A stretch of DNA of 64,000 nt from Paracoccaceae bacterium (GTDB taxonomy: Bacteria > Pseudomonadota > Alphaproteobacteria > Rhodobacterales > Rhodobacteraceae): NCBI GenBank assembly GCA_022763485.1, contig JALEGX010000064.1, positions 37,389 to 101,388 on the forward strand, given 5' to 3'. Under the pieces are notes generated by a model. That model saw nothing but the letters and a program-made list of their open reading frames with translations, was not told where the DNA came from and ran no database searches. Every line of letters begins with the position of its first letter. Positions within the stretch are counted from its first letter, which is position 1. Below, in pieces: positions 17,147-25,795 of the stretch. The translations under genes were made by a program, and so were the position numbers.

Positions 17147-17584
17147 TCACCACTTCCACGGCCGATAGATCATCACTGTCGTAACCAAGACCACACCCAG
17201 CAACCAGATGACTTGATCTAAGCCAAGCCAAACCACCAAAACAACCGGGACCAGAGACACCCCGATCAAACCAGTATAGCTGCGCCGGAACACCCGGGCC
17301 GCACGGCGGGCCGCTTCAGTATGTTCAAGCTGTGCGGGTGCGCCCCACAGAAACAAACGCAGCATGAACCTGCGGCGCACCCACGTGTTGCGCTGACCGA
17401 ACTCCGACTGCTGGGGGTCATCCTCCGGCCAGCCGAACGCCAGACGATCCGCCTGTGACAGGTCCTGCATATCGGCAAGATAGGCCGCCAGGCTGTTCCA
17501 GGTACGCCACATCAGAAACAGTGAGCTTGCGCCGTGGGCAAGCCAGGCAAACAGCCCGACAGTGATCCACCCGGCAACAGACAT
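17147..17584 (-). CDS. Small membrane protein between fdhD and mobA, unknown function
   Basis: The 145-residue protein has an N-terminal hydrophobic segment (VAGWITVGLFAWLAHG), a charged middle and two C-terminal hydrophobic segments (about 105-122 and 124-140) ending YRPWKW. No family is recognised. The ATG at 17584 is chosen because it starts 4 bases after the fdhD stop with AAGGGCAG upstream; the longer frame to 17683 only shadows fdhD. Its fixed place within a molybdenum cofactor operon suggests a link to molybdoenzyme maturation, which is inference. Confidence 0.7.
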   Translation of the reverse strand: MSVAGWITVGLFAWLAHGASSLFLMWRTWNSLAAYLADMQDLSQADRLAFGWPEDDPQQSEFGQRNTWVRRRFMLRLFLWGAPAQLEHTEAARRAARVFRRSYTGLIGVSLVPVVLVVWLGLDQVIWLLGVVLVTTVMIYRPWKW

Positions 17585-17588
17585 ATGG

Positions 17589-18467
17589 TCAGCTGCCCTT
17601 GCGGCGGTGTTTCTTGTCTTCGCTTGGAACGGTGTCCGGATCCACATCCCGCACCAGCCGCTCGACCCCGGACAGGCAGACAAAGCGCTGGCCGCGCATC
17701 CGGCCGATCAGGGTCAGCCCCACCTCGCGCGCGATCTCGACCCCCCAGGCGGTGAACCCCGACCGGGACACCAGCGTCGGGATGCCCATCATCGCGGTCT
17801 TGATCACCATCTCAGAGGTCAGCCGCCCCGTGGTGTAAAGGATCTTGTCCGAGGCTGGGACCTGATGGCGGAACATCCAGCCCGCGATCTTGTCCACCGC
17901 ATTGTGCCGCCCGACGTCCTCCATATAGACCAGCGGCCGGTCCTGCGCACATAGCACCGTGCCGTGGATGGCCCCCGCCTCCAGATACAGGGACGGCGTC
18001 CGGTTGATCCGCGCAGACAGCGCATAGAGCCAGGAACTGTGCACCGGCGTGTCCGGCAGGCGCACCTGCTCCAACCCATCCATCATGTCGCCAAAGACGG
18101 TGCCCACGGCGCAACCCGATGTCCGGGTCTTTTTCTTCAGCTTGTCTTCATAGCTGGTTTCGGTCTCGGTCCGCACGACGACCGTTTCCAGATCCTCATC
18201 GAAATCCACGCGGGTGATCACATCTGCGTCATGCAGCATCCCCTGATTGCGCAGAAAGCCGACCGCCAGATACTCCGGGTAGTCGCCAATGGTCATCGCG
18301 GTCACAATCTCCTGCGAATTCAGAAAGATAGTGAGCGGCCGCTCCTCAACTACATTGATGTCGGATACCGCGCCGGTGTGGTCAATACCCTGCACTGCGC
18401 GGGTTAATCGGGGCGCATTCGGGTCCGGTGCGATCAGATAATCCGCGACGTCTTCTTGTCTGGCCAA
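17589..18467 (-). CDS. fdhD: Formate dehydrogenase accessory sulfurtransferase FdhD
   Basis: FdhD passes sulfur from IscS to the bis-MGD cofactor of formate dehydrogenase. The core motifs are present: TSGCAVGT around Cys119, MEDVGRHNAVDKIAGWM near residues 182-198, and TTGRLTSEMV. The second cysteine of the E. coli CxxC is replaced by glycine here (C-A-V-G). No ATG fits the N-terminus; I choose TTG at 18467, which has AAGGGG 6 bases upstream and gives 292 residues. The open frame to 19091 is only the complement of azlC. It is the first gene of the fdhD-mobA-mobB-moeA operon. Confidence 0.85.
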   Translation of the reverse strand: MARQEDVADYLIAPDPNAPRLTRAVQGIDHTGAVSDINVVEERPLTIFLNSQEIVTAMTIGDYPEYLAVGFLRNQGMLHDADVITRVDFDEDLETVVVRTETETSYEDKLKKKTRTSGCAVGTVFGDMMDGLEQVRLPDTPVHSSWLYALSARINRTPSLYLEAGAIHGTVLCAQDRPLVYMEDVGRHNAVDKIAGWMFRHQVPASDKILYTTGRLTSEMVIKTAMMGIPTLVSRSGFTAWGVEIAREVGLTLIGRMRGQRFVCLSGVERLVRDVDPDTVPSEDKKHRRKGS

Positions 18468-18521
18468 TTGCAACCCCTTCAATTCCGCTCTACCCCGGTA
18501 CCGGTAATCTAGGGGCAGCTC

Positions 18522-19241
18522 ATGGCAATCACCACTCCCAAATCCGCCTTCTGGAAGGGTTTGCGCGACAGCACTCCCTTCGTGCTGGTCGCAGGGCCTT
18601 TCGGGATGCTGTTTGGCGTGCTGGCCAGCGAGGCCGGCCTGGACGTGGTCGCGACGCTGACCTTTTCCGTCTCCGTCTTTGCCGGATCGGCTCAGTTCAC
18701 CGCGCTGCAGCTGATGCAGGAGAACGCCCCCACGCTGATCGTGCTGATCTCGGCCCTTGCGGTGAACCTGCGGGTTGCGATGTATTCGGCCTCGCTGACG
18801 CCCTACCTGGGCGGCGCACCATTGTGGAAACGGGCGATCGCGGCCTATCTGATCGTCGATCAGTCCTATGCCCTGTCGGTGGTGAAGTTTGAAACCGAAC
18901 CCGAGCTGACCAGCGCCGAGCGCTACGCCTATTTCTTTGGAACCAACGCGCTGATTGCGCCCTGCTGGTACGGGGCCACCCTGGCCGGGGCACTGCTGGG
19001 CAACCGCGTGCCCGAGGGGCTGGCGCTGGATTTCGTTCTGCCGCTGGCCTTTCTGGCAATGATCGGTCCGATGCTGCGCACCACGGCGCATGTGGTTGCC
19101 GCTCTGGTGGCCATCACCACCGCACTGGCCGCGGCCTGGCTGCCCTACAATCTTGGCCTGATCGTTGCCGGGATTGCCGGTATGGTGGCGGGCGCTCAGG
19201 TAGAGCTTTGGATGGCCCGCAAGACAGGAGCCCAGACATGA
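18522..19241 (+). CDS. azlC: AzlC-family branched-chain amino acid exporter subunit
   Basis: The 239-residue inner-membrane protein has the AzlC pattern (GLRDSTPFVLVAGPFGMLFG, then FAGSAQFTALQLM) and six to eight hydrophobic segments. With AzlD it exports branched-chain amino acids or analogues such as azaleucine. AGGGG precedes the ATG. It overlaps azlD by 4 bases and is divergent from fdhD, with a 54-base shared upstream region. Confidence 0.92.
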   Translation: MAITTPKSAFWKGLRDSTPFVLVAGPFGMLFGVLASEAGLDVVATLTFSVSVFAGSAQFTALQLMQENAPTLIVLISALAVNLRVAMYSASLTPYLGGAPLWKRAIAAYLIVDQSYALSVVKFETEPELTSAERYAYFFGTNALIAPCWYGATLAGALLGNRVPEGLALDFVLPLAFLAMIGPMLRTTAHVVAALVAITTALAAAWLPYNLGLIVAGIAGMVAGAQVELWMARKTGAQT

Positions 19242-19570
19242 CAGAGATACCCAATGGCGCCCTGTGGACCGTCATCATCGGCATGGCGATCTTCAGCTTC
19301 GGCCTGCGCTTCGTGTTTATCGGCTTCATGGGGGACCGGCCCATCCCCGAATGGCTGATGCGGCACCTGCGCTATACGGCAGTGGCGATCATCCCGGCGC
19401 TGGTCGCGCCGCTGGTCGTCTGGCCCGCCGCCACGGGTGGTGAAACGGACCCGGCACGGCTGCTGGCCGCGCTGGCGACACTGGCCATCGCCTATGTCAC
19501 CAAGAATGTGCTGGTGGCAATCGGGTCCGGCGCGCTGGGTTTGATGCTGCTGCTGAACCTGCTGGGCTGA
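19238..19570 (+). CDS. azlD: AzlD-family small membrane subunit
   Basis: The 110-residue protein has four hydrophobic segments and the AzlD-like RPIPEWLMRHLRYTAVAIIPAL core. It pairs with AzlC in amino acid export. The ATG at 19238 overlaps the azlC stop (ATGA); the frame upstream of it is inside azlC. Its stop lies 8 bases from the convergent lipoprotein gene. Confidence 0.9.
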   Translation: MTEIPNGALWTVIIGMAIFSFGLRFVFIGFMGDRPIPEWLMRHLRYTAVAIIPALVAPLVVWPAATGGETDPARLLAALATLAIAYVTKNVLVAIGSGALGLMLLLNLLG

Positions 19571-19578
19571 GACGGCGC

Positions 19579-20217
19579 TCAGCCCTCTTCGTCAGAGGTG
19601 GCGACAGTCTGGTTCAGCGCCGCGTTGTTCTTTGCCAGACCGGCCTGCAAATCGGGGCTGTCGCTTTCATAGTAGCGGTCCGACGTCACACCGGGCAGTG
19701 TCCCGAACTGATCGGCAAGCTTCACCGGGTAGAAGGTCACGTCGATGCTTTCGAACCCCGGAACCTGTTGCAGGATGCGCGCGGTGGAATTGGCGCAATA
19801 GGCCCCTGGAATGGGTCCTGCCTGCAAGGCCAGCTGGTAAGCGACCTGCGCCTGTTCCGGCGTCACTTCGACTTCCTGCACCAGGACGTGGAAGGTTTCG
19901 CGGGCATGTGCCCCGCGATACGCCCGCTCAACCGGCGGCGTGATGCCAAAAAGCACGTCGTTGCGCTCTGGCACAATGTCGGCCTTGAAGGATCCGGCCG
20001 GGTCAAAGATGACCCGTTCGGAGGCATTGATCATCAAGGAGGTATGCCCGCCCGCGCCCGACCTGTTGTTGATCATCGTATAGAGCGTCAGCGTATTCGG
20101 CCCCGGCTCCCGATAGGAAACCGCAGCGATGCTCGCAGCGTCAGCATTTGGGCTCTGCTCGGCAGCACAGCCCGCGAGCGCAGCAACAAGCGCTCCAGCA
20201 ATGAACAGATTTCGCAC
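19579..20217 (-). CDS. Lipoprotein with His58/Cys141 pair, possible permuted NlpC/P60-like fold
   Basis: The 212-residue product has a lipoprotein signal (LAGC, lipidated Cys17) with Ala-Ala after the cysteine, which favours the outer membrane. The mature part contains GGHTSLMI around His58, an ERVIFDPAGS strand and GAYCANSTARIL around Cys141. A His on an early strand followed much later by a Cys at a helix start resembles circularly permuted NlpC/P60 or DUF4105-type cysteine hydrolases. That reading is inference. It is convergent with azlD and followed upstream by the oxidase subunit IV gene on the same strand. Confidence 0.7.
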   Translation of the reverse strand: MRNLFIAGALVAALAGCAAEQSPNADAASIAAVSYREPGPNTLTLYTMINNRSGAGGHTSLMINASERVIFDPAGSFKADIVPERNDVLFGITPPVERAYRGAHARETFHVLVQEVEVTPEQAQVAYQLALQAGPIPGAYCANSTARILQQVPGFESIDVTFYPVKLADQFGTLPGVTSDRYYESDSPDLQAGLAKNNAALNQTVATSDEEG

Positions 20218-20230
20218 GGGCAGATCCGGA

Positions 20231-20365
20231 TCAGGCGGCGAAGACGGCCAGGAAGATCGTGATGAGGATCAGAACGATGACGCTCCATTTGGTGAAGTTG
20301 ATGAAGCCGGTATAGGTCTGTTCCTGAACCGAGATATCCATCTCGCCATGCTTGTGTTCAGCCAT
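20231..20365 (-). CDS. ctaH: aa3-type cytochrome c oxidase subunit IV
   Basis: This 44-residue protein is read from ATG at 20365 to TGA at 20231. It begins MAEHKHGEMDIS, continues EQTYTGFINFTKWS, and ends in one transmembrane helix (VIVLILITIFLAVFAA). That is the bacterial COX IV pattern known from Paracoccus and Rhodobacter aa3 oxidase, where the subunit is a single helix and dispensable for activity. It lies 13 bases upstream of the lipoprotein gene on the same strand, away from the oxidase core genes, as is usual. The Shine-Dalgarno is weak (GGGAA). Confidence 0.88.
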   Translation of the reverse strand: MAEHKHGEMDISVQEQTYTGFINFTKWSVIVLILITIFLAVFAA

Positions 20366-20480
20366 TGTGAAGTTCCCATTCGCGATTTGTTTTATGCTGG
20401 ATACCGGATTCGAATTTCCCTGTCACCACGTCAATGGCGCGCAGGTCGGCAAAAGTGCCCTGTTCCCGGCCACACGGCGT

Positions 20481-22352
20481 CTATGGTTGCTGATCGCGAT
20501 AGGTCTTGGCATTCAGACGAACGCCAAGTTCCGCCGCGAACCACAGGACCATTCGACCTGCCGTGGTCAGGTTCCCGCGAACGCTCAGCACATCGCGCGC
20601 GATGGCCGGTTCATCGGTGATGATCCCATCCACCCCCTTGGAAATCATGCGCGACATTTCCAGCGGATCGTTTACCGTCCAGACATAGACGTTCTTGCCC
20701 GCCGAACGCGCCGCGTTGATCAATCCGGGCGAGGCGATTTCGGAGTGCAACGCCAGAAAGTCCCCCTGCAACCCCGCAAGGTTCCCAAATGCGGACCCGG
20801 CCAGCACGCCGGTATCCCAATTCGGGCGCAGATGCTGGGCCTTGAGCACCGACTGATAGTTCAGCGACATGATCGCAACATCCGAGGCCATGCCCGCCGC
20901 TTCGACCGCCTGCACCACACGGCGTTCCAGATCCTCGTTATAGCCATAGTGCTTGAGTTCGATCAGAACGCGGGCGCGATCCTTGGCCAGCTTCAGCGCC
21001 GCGGACAGCAGCGGCGGACGCTGATCGTGAAAGCCGGTGTCAAACCAGCTCCCGATGTCCAGTTCGGCCAGTTCGGAATAGCTGGCCTTCCAGACCTTCA
21101 CCGACGACCGGGCCAGTTTGACCAGATCTTCGTCGTGCAGCACGACGATCTGACCGTCTGCGGTTTCCTGCACGTCCAGTTCGATCCAGTCGGCGCCGTC
21201 CTGAATGGCCTGTTCAAAGGCGATCAGCGTGTTTTCCGGCCGGGTCCCCGACGCGCCACGGTGGGCAATGATTTCGACCCGGTCCTCGGTGCGCACCGAT
21301 TGCATCATGCCATTGGCCAGCCAGACCGCCGCGGCAATGGTGCCGATAACCAGGGCAAAGCCGGATGCGATATGGCGCTGCCCCATCGGCACCGATGCGG
21401 TGCGGTTGGTTCCGTCGCACAGCTCCGAAACATGCCGCTCGATCAGGTGAACAAGCGCGCCGATGGCGAACGCATCCAGGAATGTGCCGGCAATCACCGC
21501 CGCCAGCAGGATTGCAACCGTAGCAAACAGCACCGACGACAACTCTCCCCCCGTCTGGACCAGCGTAATGGACCAGATCAGCCCCGCCGTGACGCAGGTG
21601 GCCACGACCAGCCGCAAGCCAAACCACACAACCAGCTCCGATTTCAGGCGGAACCGTCGCGGTTTCAGGCGGCGCTCGCTTTCGCCAAAGGCCGAAAGCG
21701 GTTCGCGATTGCCAAAGAGCACCAGATGCGGGGCCATCGCCCAACCACAGAGCCGGAACAGCAGCGCCACGGCCATCAGCACGCCCAGACCAAGGATCAG
21801 AAACATTGCCAGCCAGAAGTCGGGCGCCTGAAAGCTGAGGTAGTAGTTGATGTCGAATTCGGTCTGATACCAGAGCGCGATCAACAACCCGCCCAGCGCA
21901 AAGGGCAAAGCCACCGCCAGCACCCGTGCCACGAAAACCCCGGAAAACACCGCCAGAGGCCCAGACCGCTGCCACACCAGTTGCAGCGCGGAGCTGAGCG
22001 CACCGCACAACCCACGCTCGGGCGTGCGCATGGCGGCCGACATGATGGCAAAGCTGGCCACTTCCCCCAGCAGCGCGATGCCCAGCGACAGCAGGGCAAC
22101 CACGAAACCCGCAGGTTTCAACAGCACCAGCGCAACATCCTGATCGGTCAGCGCAGTATGGTCGGAAAAACGGACGGCCAGGTTGAACAGGCCGCTGACG
22201 ATCGGCGCGATCAGGGCCAGTACGAAGCCCCGAAACACCAGATACACCGGAACAACGATCCGCCACCTTGCGATGGCGTTTGCATAGGCCCCAATGACGG
22301 TTGCGATACGACCCAAACCTGCGCTCCTGAACTGGACGTCCATAGAACGCAT
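20481..22352 (-). CDS. Glycerophosphodiester phosphodiesterase with N-terminal membrane domain
   Basis: The 623-residue protein joins a membrane domain of about 340 residues, with seven or more hydrophobic segments, to a C-terminal GDPD TIM barrel. The barrel shows the active site: AHRGASGTRPENT, the metal acids in IELDVQ, and VLHDED. The GPDPase_memb fusion places the catalytic site at the membrane, likely cleaving glycerophosphodiesters from phospholipid turnover. The open frame begins with a TTG at 22376; ATGs at 22352 and 22343 are both possible and neither has a good ribosome site. It is a single gene. Confidence 0.9.
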   Translation of the reverse strand: MRSMDVQFRSAGLGRIATVIGAYANAIARWRIVVPVYLVFRGFVLALIAPIVSGLFNLAVRFSDHTALTDQDVALVLLKPAGFVVALLSLGIALLGEVASFAIMSAAMRTPERGLCGALSSALQLVWQRSGPLAVFSGVFVARVLAVALPFALGGLLIALWYQTEFDINYYLSFQAPDFWLAMFLILGLGVLMAVALLFRLCGWAMAPHLVLFGNREPLSAFGESERRLKPRRFRLKSELVVWFGLRLVVATCVTAGLIWSITLVQTGGELSSVLFATVAILLAAVIAGTFLDAFAIGALVHLIERHVSELCDGTNRTASVPMGQRHIASGFALVIGTIAAAVWLANGMMQSVRTEDRVEIIAHRGASGTRPENTLIAFEQAIQDGADWIELDVQETADGQIVVLHDEDLVKLARSSVKVWKASYSELAELDIGSWFDTGFHDQRPPLLSAALKLAKDRARVLIELKHYGYNEDLERRVVQAVEAAGMASDVAIMSLNYQSVLKAQHLRPNWDTGVLAGSAFGNLAGLQGDFLALHSEIASPGLINAARSAGKNVYVWTVNDPLEMSRMISKGVDGIITDEPAIARDVLSVRGNLTTAGRMVLWFAAELGVRLNAKTYRDQQP

Positions 22353-22448
22353 TCGTTTCAGAGGATACAAGCGCAAGATTTGGGCTTGCGGCGCGGTTTC
22401 AGTCCGATTCTGCGTGAAAACCGGGCAAAAACGGAAACGGATCAGGCG

Positions 22449-22901
22449 TCAGCCTTGCTCCAGGTCCGTCGCCAGGCGAAAGCCGATTCGCTTGGCCGGT
22501 GCGCTGCCGTTGCTTTTGGGGAGCGCCCGCAGCATCACGTTCAGCTGGCTGACATGCTGCACCAGCTGCGTGCGCGAGCCCATCTGATCCGTGCCGTAGA
22601 AGGTGATGATATCCGGATCGAAATAGCCCAGACCTTCGATCCGCAGAACACCGGCCTCACCACCGACGAAGCCCATTGCGACCTCATGTTCGGCATCCAG
22701 CTGCTCTTCGAAATTGCGGATGTAGAGGATCAGCCGCTCATAGGCCCAGCGCGATGCGCTCTTGCTTTCAACCGGCTGGTTGACCGCTTCGGGCACCTTG
22801 GTCAGCGGGGCACAGGCCTCCGGATCTGCGTGCACTTCATGCACACAGGGCAGAACAGCAGCCTCAAGCGCTTCCGCCGAGGTAGAGATTTCGTCAGTCA
22901 T
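22449..22901 (-). CDS. Conserved protein, DUF6173-like
   Basis: The 150-residue protein has an acidic variable start (residues 1-45) followed by a well-ordered region: ASRWAYERLILYIRNFEEQLD, EVAMGFVGGEAGVLRIEGLGYFDPDIITF and AKRIGFRLATDLE. I associate this with DUF6173 of Rhodobacteraceae, from memory. Function is unknown and there is no signal peptide or catalytic motif. A strong GGAGGGG stands 7 bases before the ATG at 22901. It is the last gene of an operon with an MBL hydrolase and an acyl-CoA dehydrogenase. Confidence 0.75.
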   Translation of the reverse strand: MTDEISTSAEALEAAVLPCVHEVHADPEACAPLTKVPEAVNQPVESKSASRWAYERLILYIRNFEEQLDAEHEVAMGFVGGEAGVLRIEGLGYFDPDIITFYGTDQMGSRTQLVQHVSQLNVMLRALPKSNGSAPAKRIGFRLATDLEQG

Positions 22902-22914
22902 GTGGTGCCCCTCC

Positions 22915-23958
22915 CTATTTGCGCTGGTACAGCCAGGCACCGTCCTCTCGTCGGGTGCGGTCCAGCTTACCGATGCAATACAGGTGATTTACATGGGCTA
23001 CCGCTTCGACCAAGGCAAGCCCATACTCGCCATCGCCGATGGTGCGCTTGAACAGCGGGGAAAAGCAATCCGCGGCGGTCATCGGGCGATCCAGATGATC
23101 CAGCAACCGTTCCAGCGCCGCGTGATGATTGTCGATCAGCTGTCGCATCCGCAGCGGCAAGCGCCCGAATGGCAGCTTGTGCCCCCCCAGAGCAAGGTGT
23201 TCGGGGCGGGCAAGATGCGACAGGCGCTCGCAAGCCTCAAGCCAGTCCGCCAGAGGATCCGCCATCGGTTCGGTCGCGTAAACGCCAATATTGGGGCTGA
23301 TGGAGCTGAGGATCTGATCCCCGGTGATCACGAGATTGTCATCACGGCTCCAGAAGGTCGCGTGCTCGGGCGCATGGCCATTGCCGATGTGTACATCCCA
23401 GTCACGCCCGCCCATGCGGAAGACATCGCCCTGCTTGATCCGGGTGAAGCCCAGCGGCATCGGATAGACCGTATCGGCAAAGTTGAACGGCCGGTCCTGC
23501 ACCCGCGCATCATAGATCCGCTGTTCCATGCCGGCACTGCGGTAATAGGCCAGCGTCTCTTCAGGCCACTGCTCCTGCACATCCAGCGTCAGCATCCGGG
23601 CGAACAGCCAGGCGGTGCGCGTGGTGATCAACTCTGCGCCATGTTCGGACTGGAACCATCCGGCCAGCCCGATGTGATCAGGGTGGTGATGGGTGGCCAC
23701 AACGCGGCGGATCGGCTTGCCCCCCAGAGGACCCGCCATCACCTGCTCCCAGATCGCACGGCTTTTGCGCGTGTTGAAACCGGTATCGACCACGGTCCAG
23801 CTGTCGCCTTCGTCAAAGGCATAGATGTTGACATGGTCCAGCTTCATCGGCAGCGGCTGGCGCAGCCACAAGACGCCTTCGGCCACTTCGATTGCTTCAC
23901 CCGGCTCGGGCGGGGTTTCCCAAGGGTATTTCAGAGAAACCTGCGGAACGCTTGTCAT
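22915..23958 (-). CDS. Metallo-beta-lactamase fold hydrolase
   Basis: This 347-residue MBL-fold enzyme has the zinc motif THHHPDHIG near residue 95, NGHAPEHATF supplying another histidine, and VITGDQIL supplying the bridging aspartate. The C-terminal helical extension after about residue 250 matches the group often annotated as MBL-fold hydrolases or thioesterases beside acyl-CoA dehydrogenases. The ATG at 23958 follows the dehydrogenase stop by 4 bases; the upstream TTG at 23982 would overlap it. An acyl-CoA or acyl-ester substrate is inferred from context only. Confidence 0.88.
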   Translation of the reverse strand: MTSVPQVSLKYPWETPPEPGEAIEVAEGVLWLRQPLPMKLDHVNIYAFDEGDSWTVVDTGFNTRKSRAIWEQVMAGPLGGKPIRRVVATHHHPDHIGLAGWFQSEHGAELITTRTAWLFARMLTLDVQEQWPEETLAYYRSAGMEQRIYDARVQDRPFNFADTVYPMPLGFTRIKQGDVFRMGGRDWDVHIGNGHAPEHATFWSRDDNLVITGDQILSSISPNIGVYATEPMADPLADWLEACERLSHLARPEHLALGGHKLPFGRLPLRMRQLIDNHHAALERLLDHLDRPMTAADCFSPLFKRTIGDGEYGLALVEAVAHVNHLYCIGKLDRTRREDGAWLYQRK

Positions 23959-23962
23959 CGGA

Positions 23963-25666
23963 TCAGCCTGCCAGTTCGTCAATGGTCAGCGCAAAAGTGG
24001 TGGCCGCACCTTCGGTCGCAGCGGCCAGAAGCGCCTGATGTTCCGGCAACATCCGGTTGATGTAGAAGCGTGCCAGCTTTTCGCGCGGGCCGCCAAGATC
24101 GGCCATCGCTGCCGTCAGATGGAAATGCCCACCAAGCACACGGGCGAACGCCCGCAGATAGGCCGCCGACCCGGCAAACCGGTTCTGCATATCCTCCTGC
24201 GCGGTCAGCCATTCGGTGGCTTCCCGCAGGCTTTCACAGGCCTGCCAGACGCTTTCGGCCATGTTGGGATGGGTGGTCCGGGCGCGTTCGGCCTGTTCTT
24301 CGATCTCATCGATCAGGCGATGTGCCATCTCACCGCCGTCCATCATCTTGCGGGCCACCAGATCCATCGACTGGATGCCGTTGGTGCCTTCGTAAATCGC
24401 CGTGACCCGGGAATCGCGGTAGTATTGCGCCGCACCGGTTTCTTCGATGAAGCCCATGCCGCCATGCACCTGCACCCCGGTTTCGGCAACGCTGATGCCG
24501 GTATCGGTGCCAAAGGCCTTGGCGATCGGGGTCAGGAAGGCCGCACGCGCGGTCCACTCTTCATCCCCCGTGGCGGTGGTCATGTCGATGGCAACCGAAC
24601 AGGCCAGCAGGATCGCGCGCGCGGCAAACAGATCCGCTTTCATCTCCATCAACATGCGGCGCACGTCGGCGTGATCCACAATCGTGCCCGAGGGCGTCTT
24701 GCCCTGCTTGCGCTCCAGCGCATAGGCCAGCGCGTGCTGATACGCGCCCTCGCCTGCGCCAACGCCCTGACCACCAACACCCAGACGCGCGTTGTTCATC
24801 ATGGTGAACATGGCCGCCATGCCGCCGTGTTCCTTGCCCACAAGCCAGCCCTTGGCGCCGTCATACTGCATCACGCAGGTGGGTGAGCCGTGCAGCCCCA
24901 TCTTGTGCTCAAGGCTGACCACCTTCAGGCTGTTGGCGACCCCGGGGTTGCCTTCTTCGTCCGGCAGGTACTTGGGGACCAGAAACAGGCTGATGCCTTT
25001 GGTCCCCGGCACACCATCGGGCAGACGCGCCAGAACCAGGTGGCAGATGTTGCCACAGAAGTCATTGTCCCCCCAGCTGATATAGATCTTCTGCCCGGTG
25101 ATCGAATAGGTGCCATCGCCGTTGTCTTCGGCCTTCGAGCTGAGCGCGCCCACATCCGACCCTGCTTGCGGTTCGGTCAGGTTCATGGTGCCCGACCATT
25201 CGCCGGAGATCAGTTTCGGAAGGTAGAGTTCTTTCAGCGCATCGCTGGCGTGATGTTCCAGCGCCTCGATCTGGCCCTGGCTCATCAGCGGGGCCAGCTG
25301 CAACGACAGGCAGGCCGCGCTCATCATTTCATTGACGCTGGTGGTCAGGGTCATCGGCAGCCCCATACCGCCATGTTCGGCCGGGGCGCTCATGCCGATC
25401 CAGCCGCCTTCGGAGATCTGCTTCCACCCGTCGGCAAACCCCGGAGAGGTCCGCAGCACGCCGTTTTCCAACCGCGCAGGTTCCAGATCACCGCCGCGTT
25501 GCAGCGGGGCCATGACCTCTTCACACATCTTGCCCGCCTCGGTCAGGATGGCGCTGACCATGTCATCAGAGGCTTCCGAGAACCGGTCGGTTCCACAGAC
25601 CTGTTCGTAGCCGACAATGTGTTTCAGCAGAAATTCATAGTCGGAAACGGGGGCGCGATACGGCAT
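23963..25666 (-). CDS. Acyl-CoA dehydrogenase, DmdC-like long form
   Basis: The 567-residue flavoenzyme has the three acyl-CoA dehydrogenase domains (substrate-binding MNLTEPQAGSDVGAL, FAD region VQVHGGMGFIEETG, catalytic Glu in IYEGTNGIQSMD). It also has a C-terminal extension of about 120 residues typical of the 570-600 residue class, which includes DmdC (3-methylmercaptopropionyl-CoA dehydrogenase) of the DMSP demethylation pathway. Roseobacters carry several such paralogues with different substrates, so DmdC activity is possible but not shown. It is the first gene of an operon with the MBL hydrolase. Electrons would go to ETF and ETF-QO. Confidence 0.9.
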   Translation of the reverse strand: MPYRAPVSDYEFLLKHIVGYEQVCGTDRFSEASDDMVSAILTEAGKMCEEVMAPLQRGGDLEPARLENGVLRTSPGFADGWKQISEGGWIGMSAPAEHGGMGLPMTLTTSVNEMMSAACLSLQLAPLMSQGQIEALEHHASDALKELYLPKLISGEWSGTMNLTEPQAGSDVGALSSKAEDNGDGTYSITGQKIYISWGDNDFCGNICHLVLARLPDGVPGTKGISLFLVPKYLPDEEGNPGVANSLKVVSLEHKMGLHGSPTCVMQYDGAKGWLVGKEHGGMAAMFTMMNNARLGVGGQGVGAGEGAYQHALAYALERKQGKTPSGTIVDHADVRRMLMEMKADLFAARAILLACSVAIDMTTATGDEEWTARAAFLTPIAKAFGTDTGISVAETGVQVHGGMGFIEETGAAQYYRDSRVTAIYEGTNGIQSMDLVARKMMDGGEMAHRLIDEIEEQAERARTTHPNMAESVWQACESLREATEWLTAQEDMQNRFAGSAAYLRAFARVLGGHFHLTAAMADLGGPREKLARFYINRMLPEHQALLAAATEGAATTFALTIDELAG

Positions 25667-25795
25667 CTTGCGTCCTTTATTCTTGGCGTCGTTTACACGG
25701 GCTTGGAATCCCGGCGCGGGACCGGTATTTGAGTGGGCTTGGACGATTACCTATCTGCGCCCTCCACGCAAGCAACCAAAACGCCGCGTCATGCC

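Noticed and set aside
18468..19091. Long minus-strand open frame extending fdhD upstream by about 208 codons
   Set aside because: It is the complement of azlC, has odd Gln/Arg-rich composition, and azlC is a clear membrane transporter with its own ribosome site.
20352..23051. An 899-codon plus-strand open frame
   Set aside because: It is antisense to the membrane GDPD and DUF6173-like genes, is Arg/Gln/His-rich, and shows no domain. It is a shadow of high-GC codon usage.
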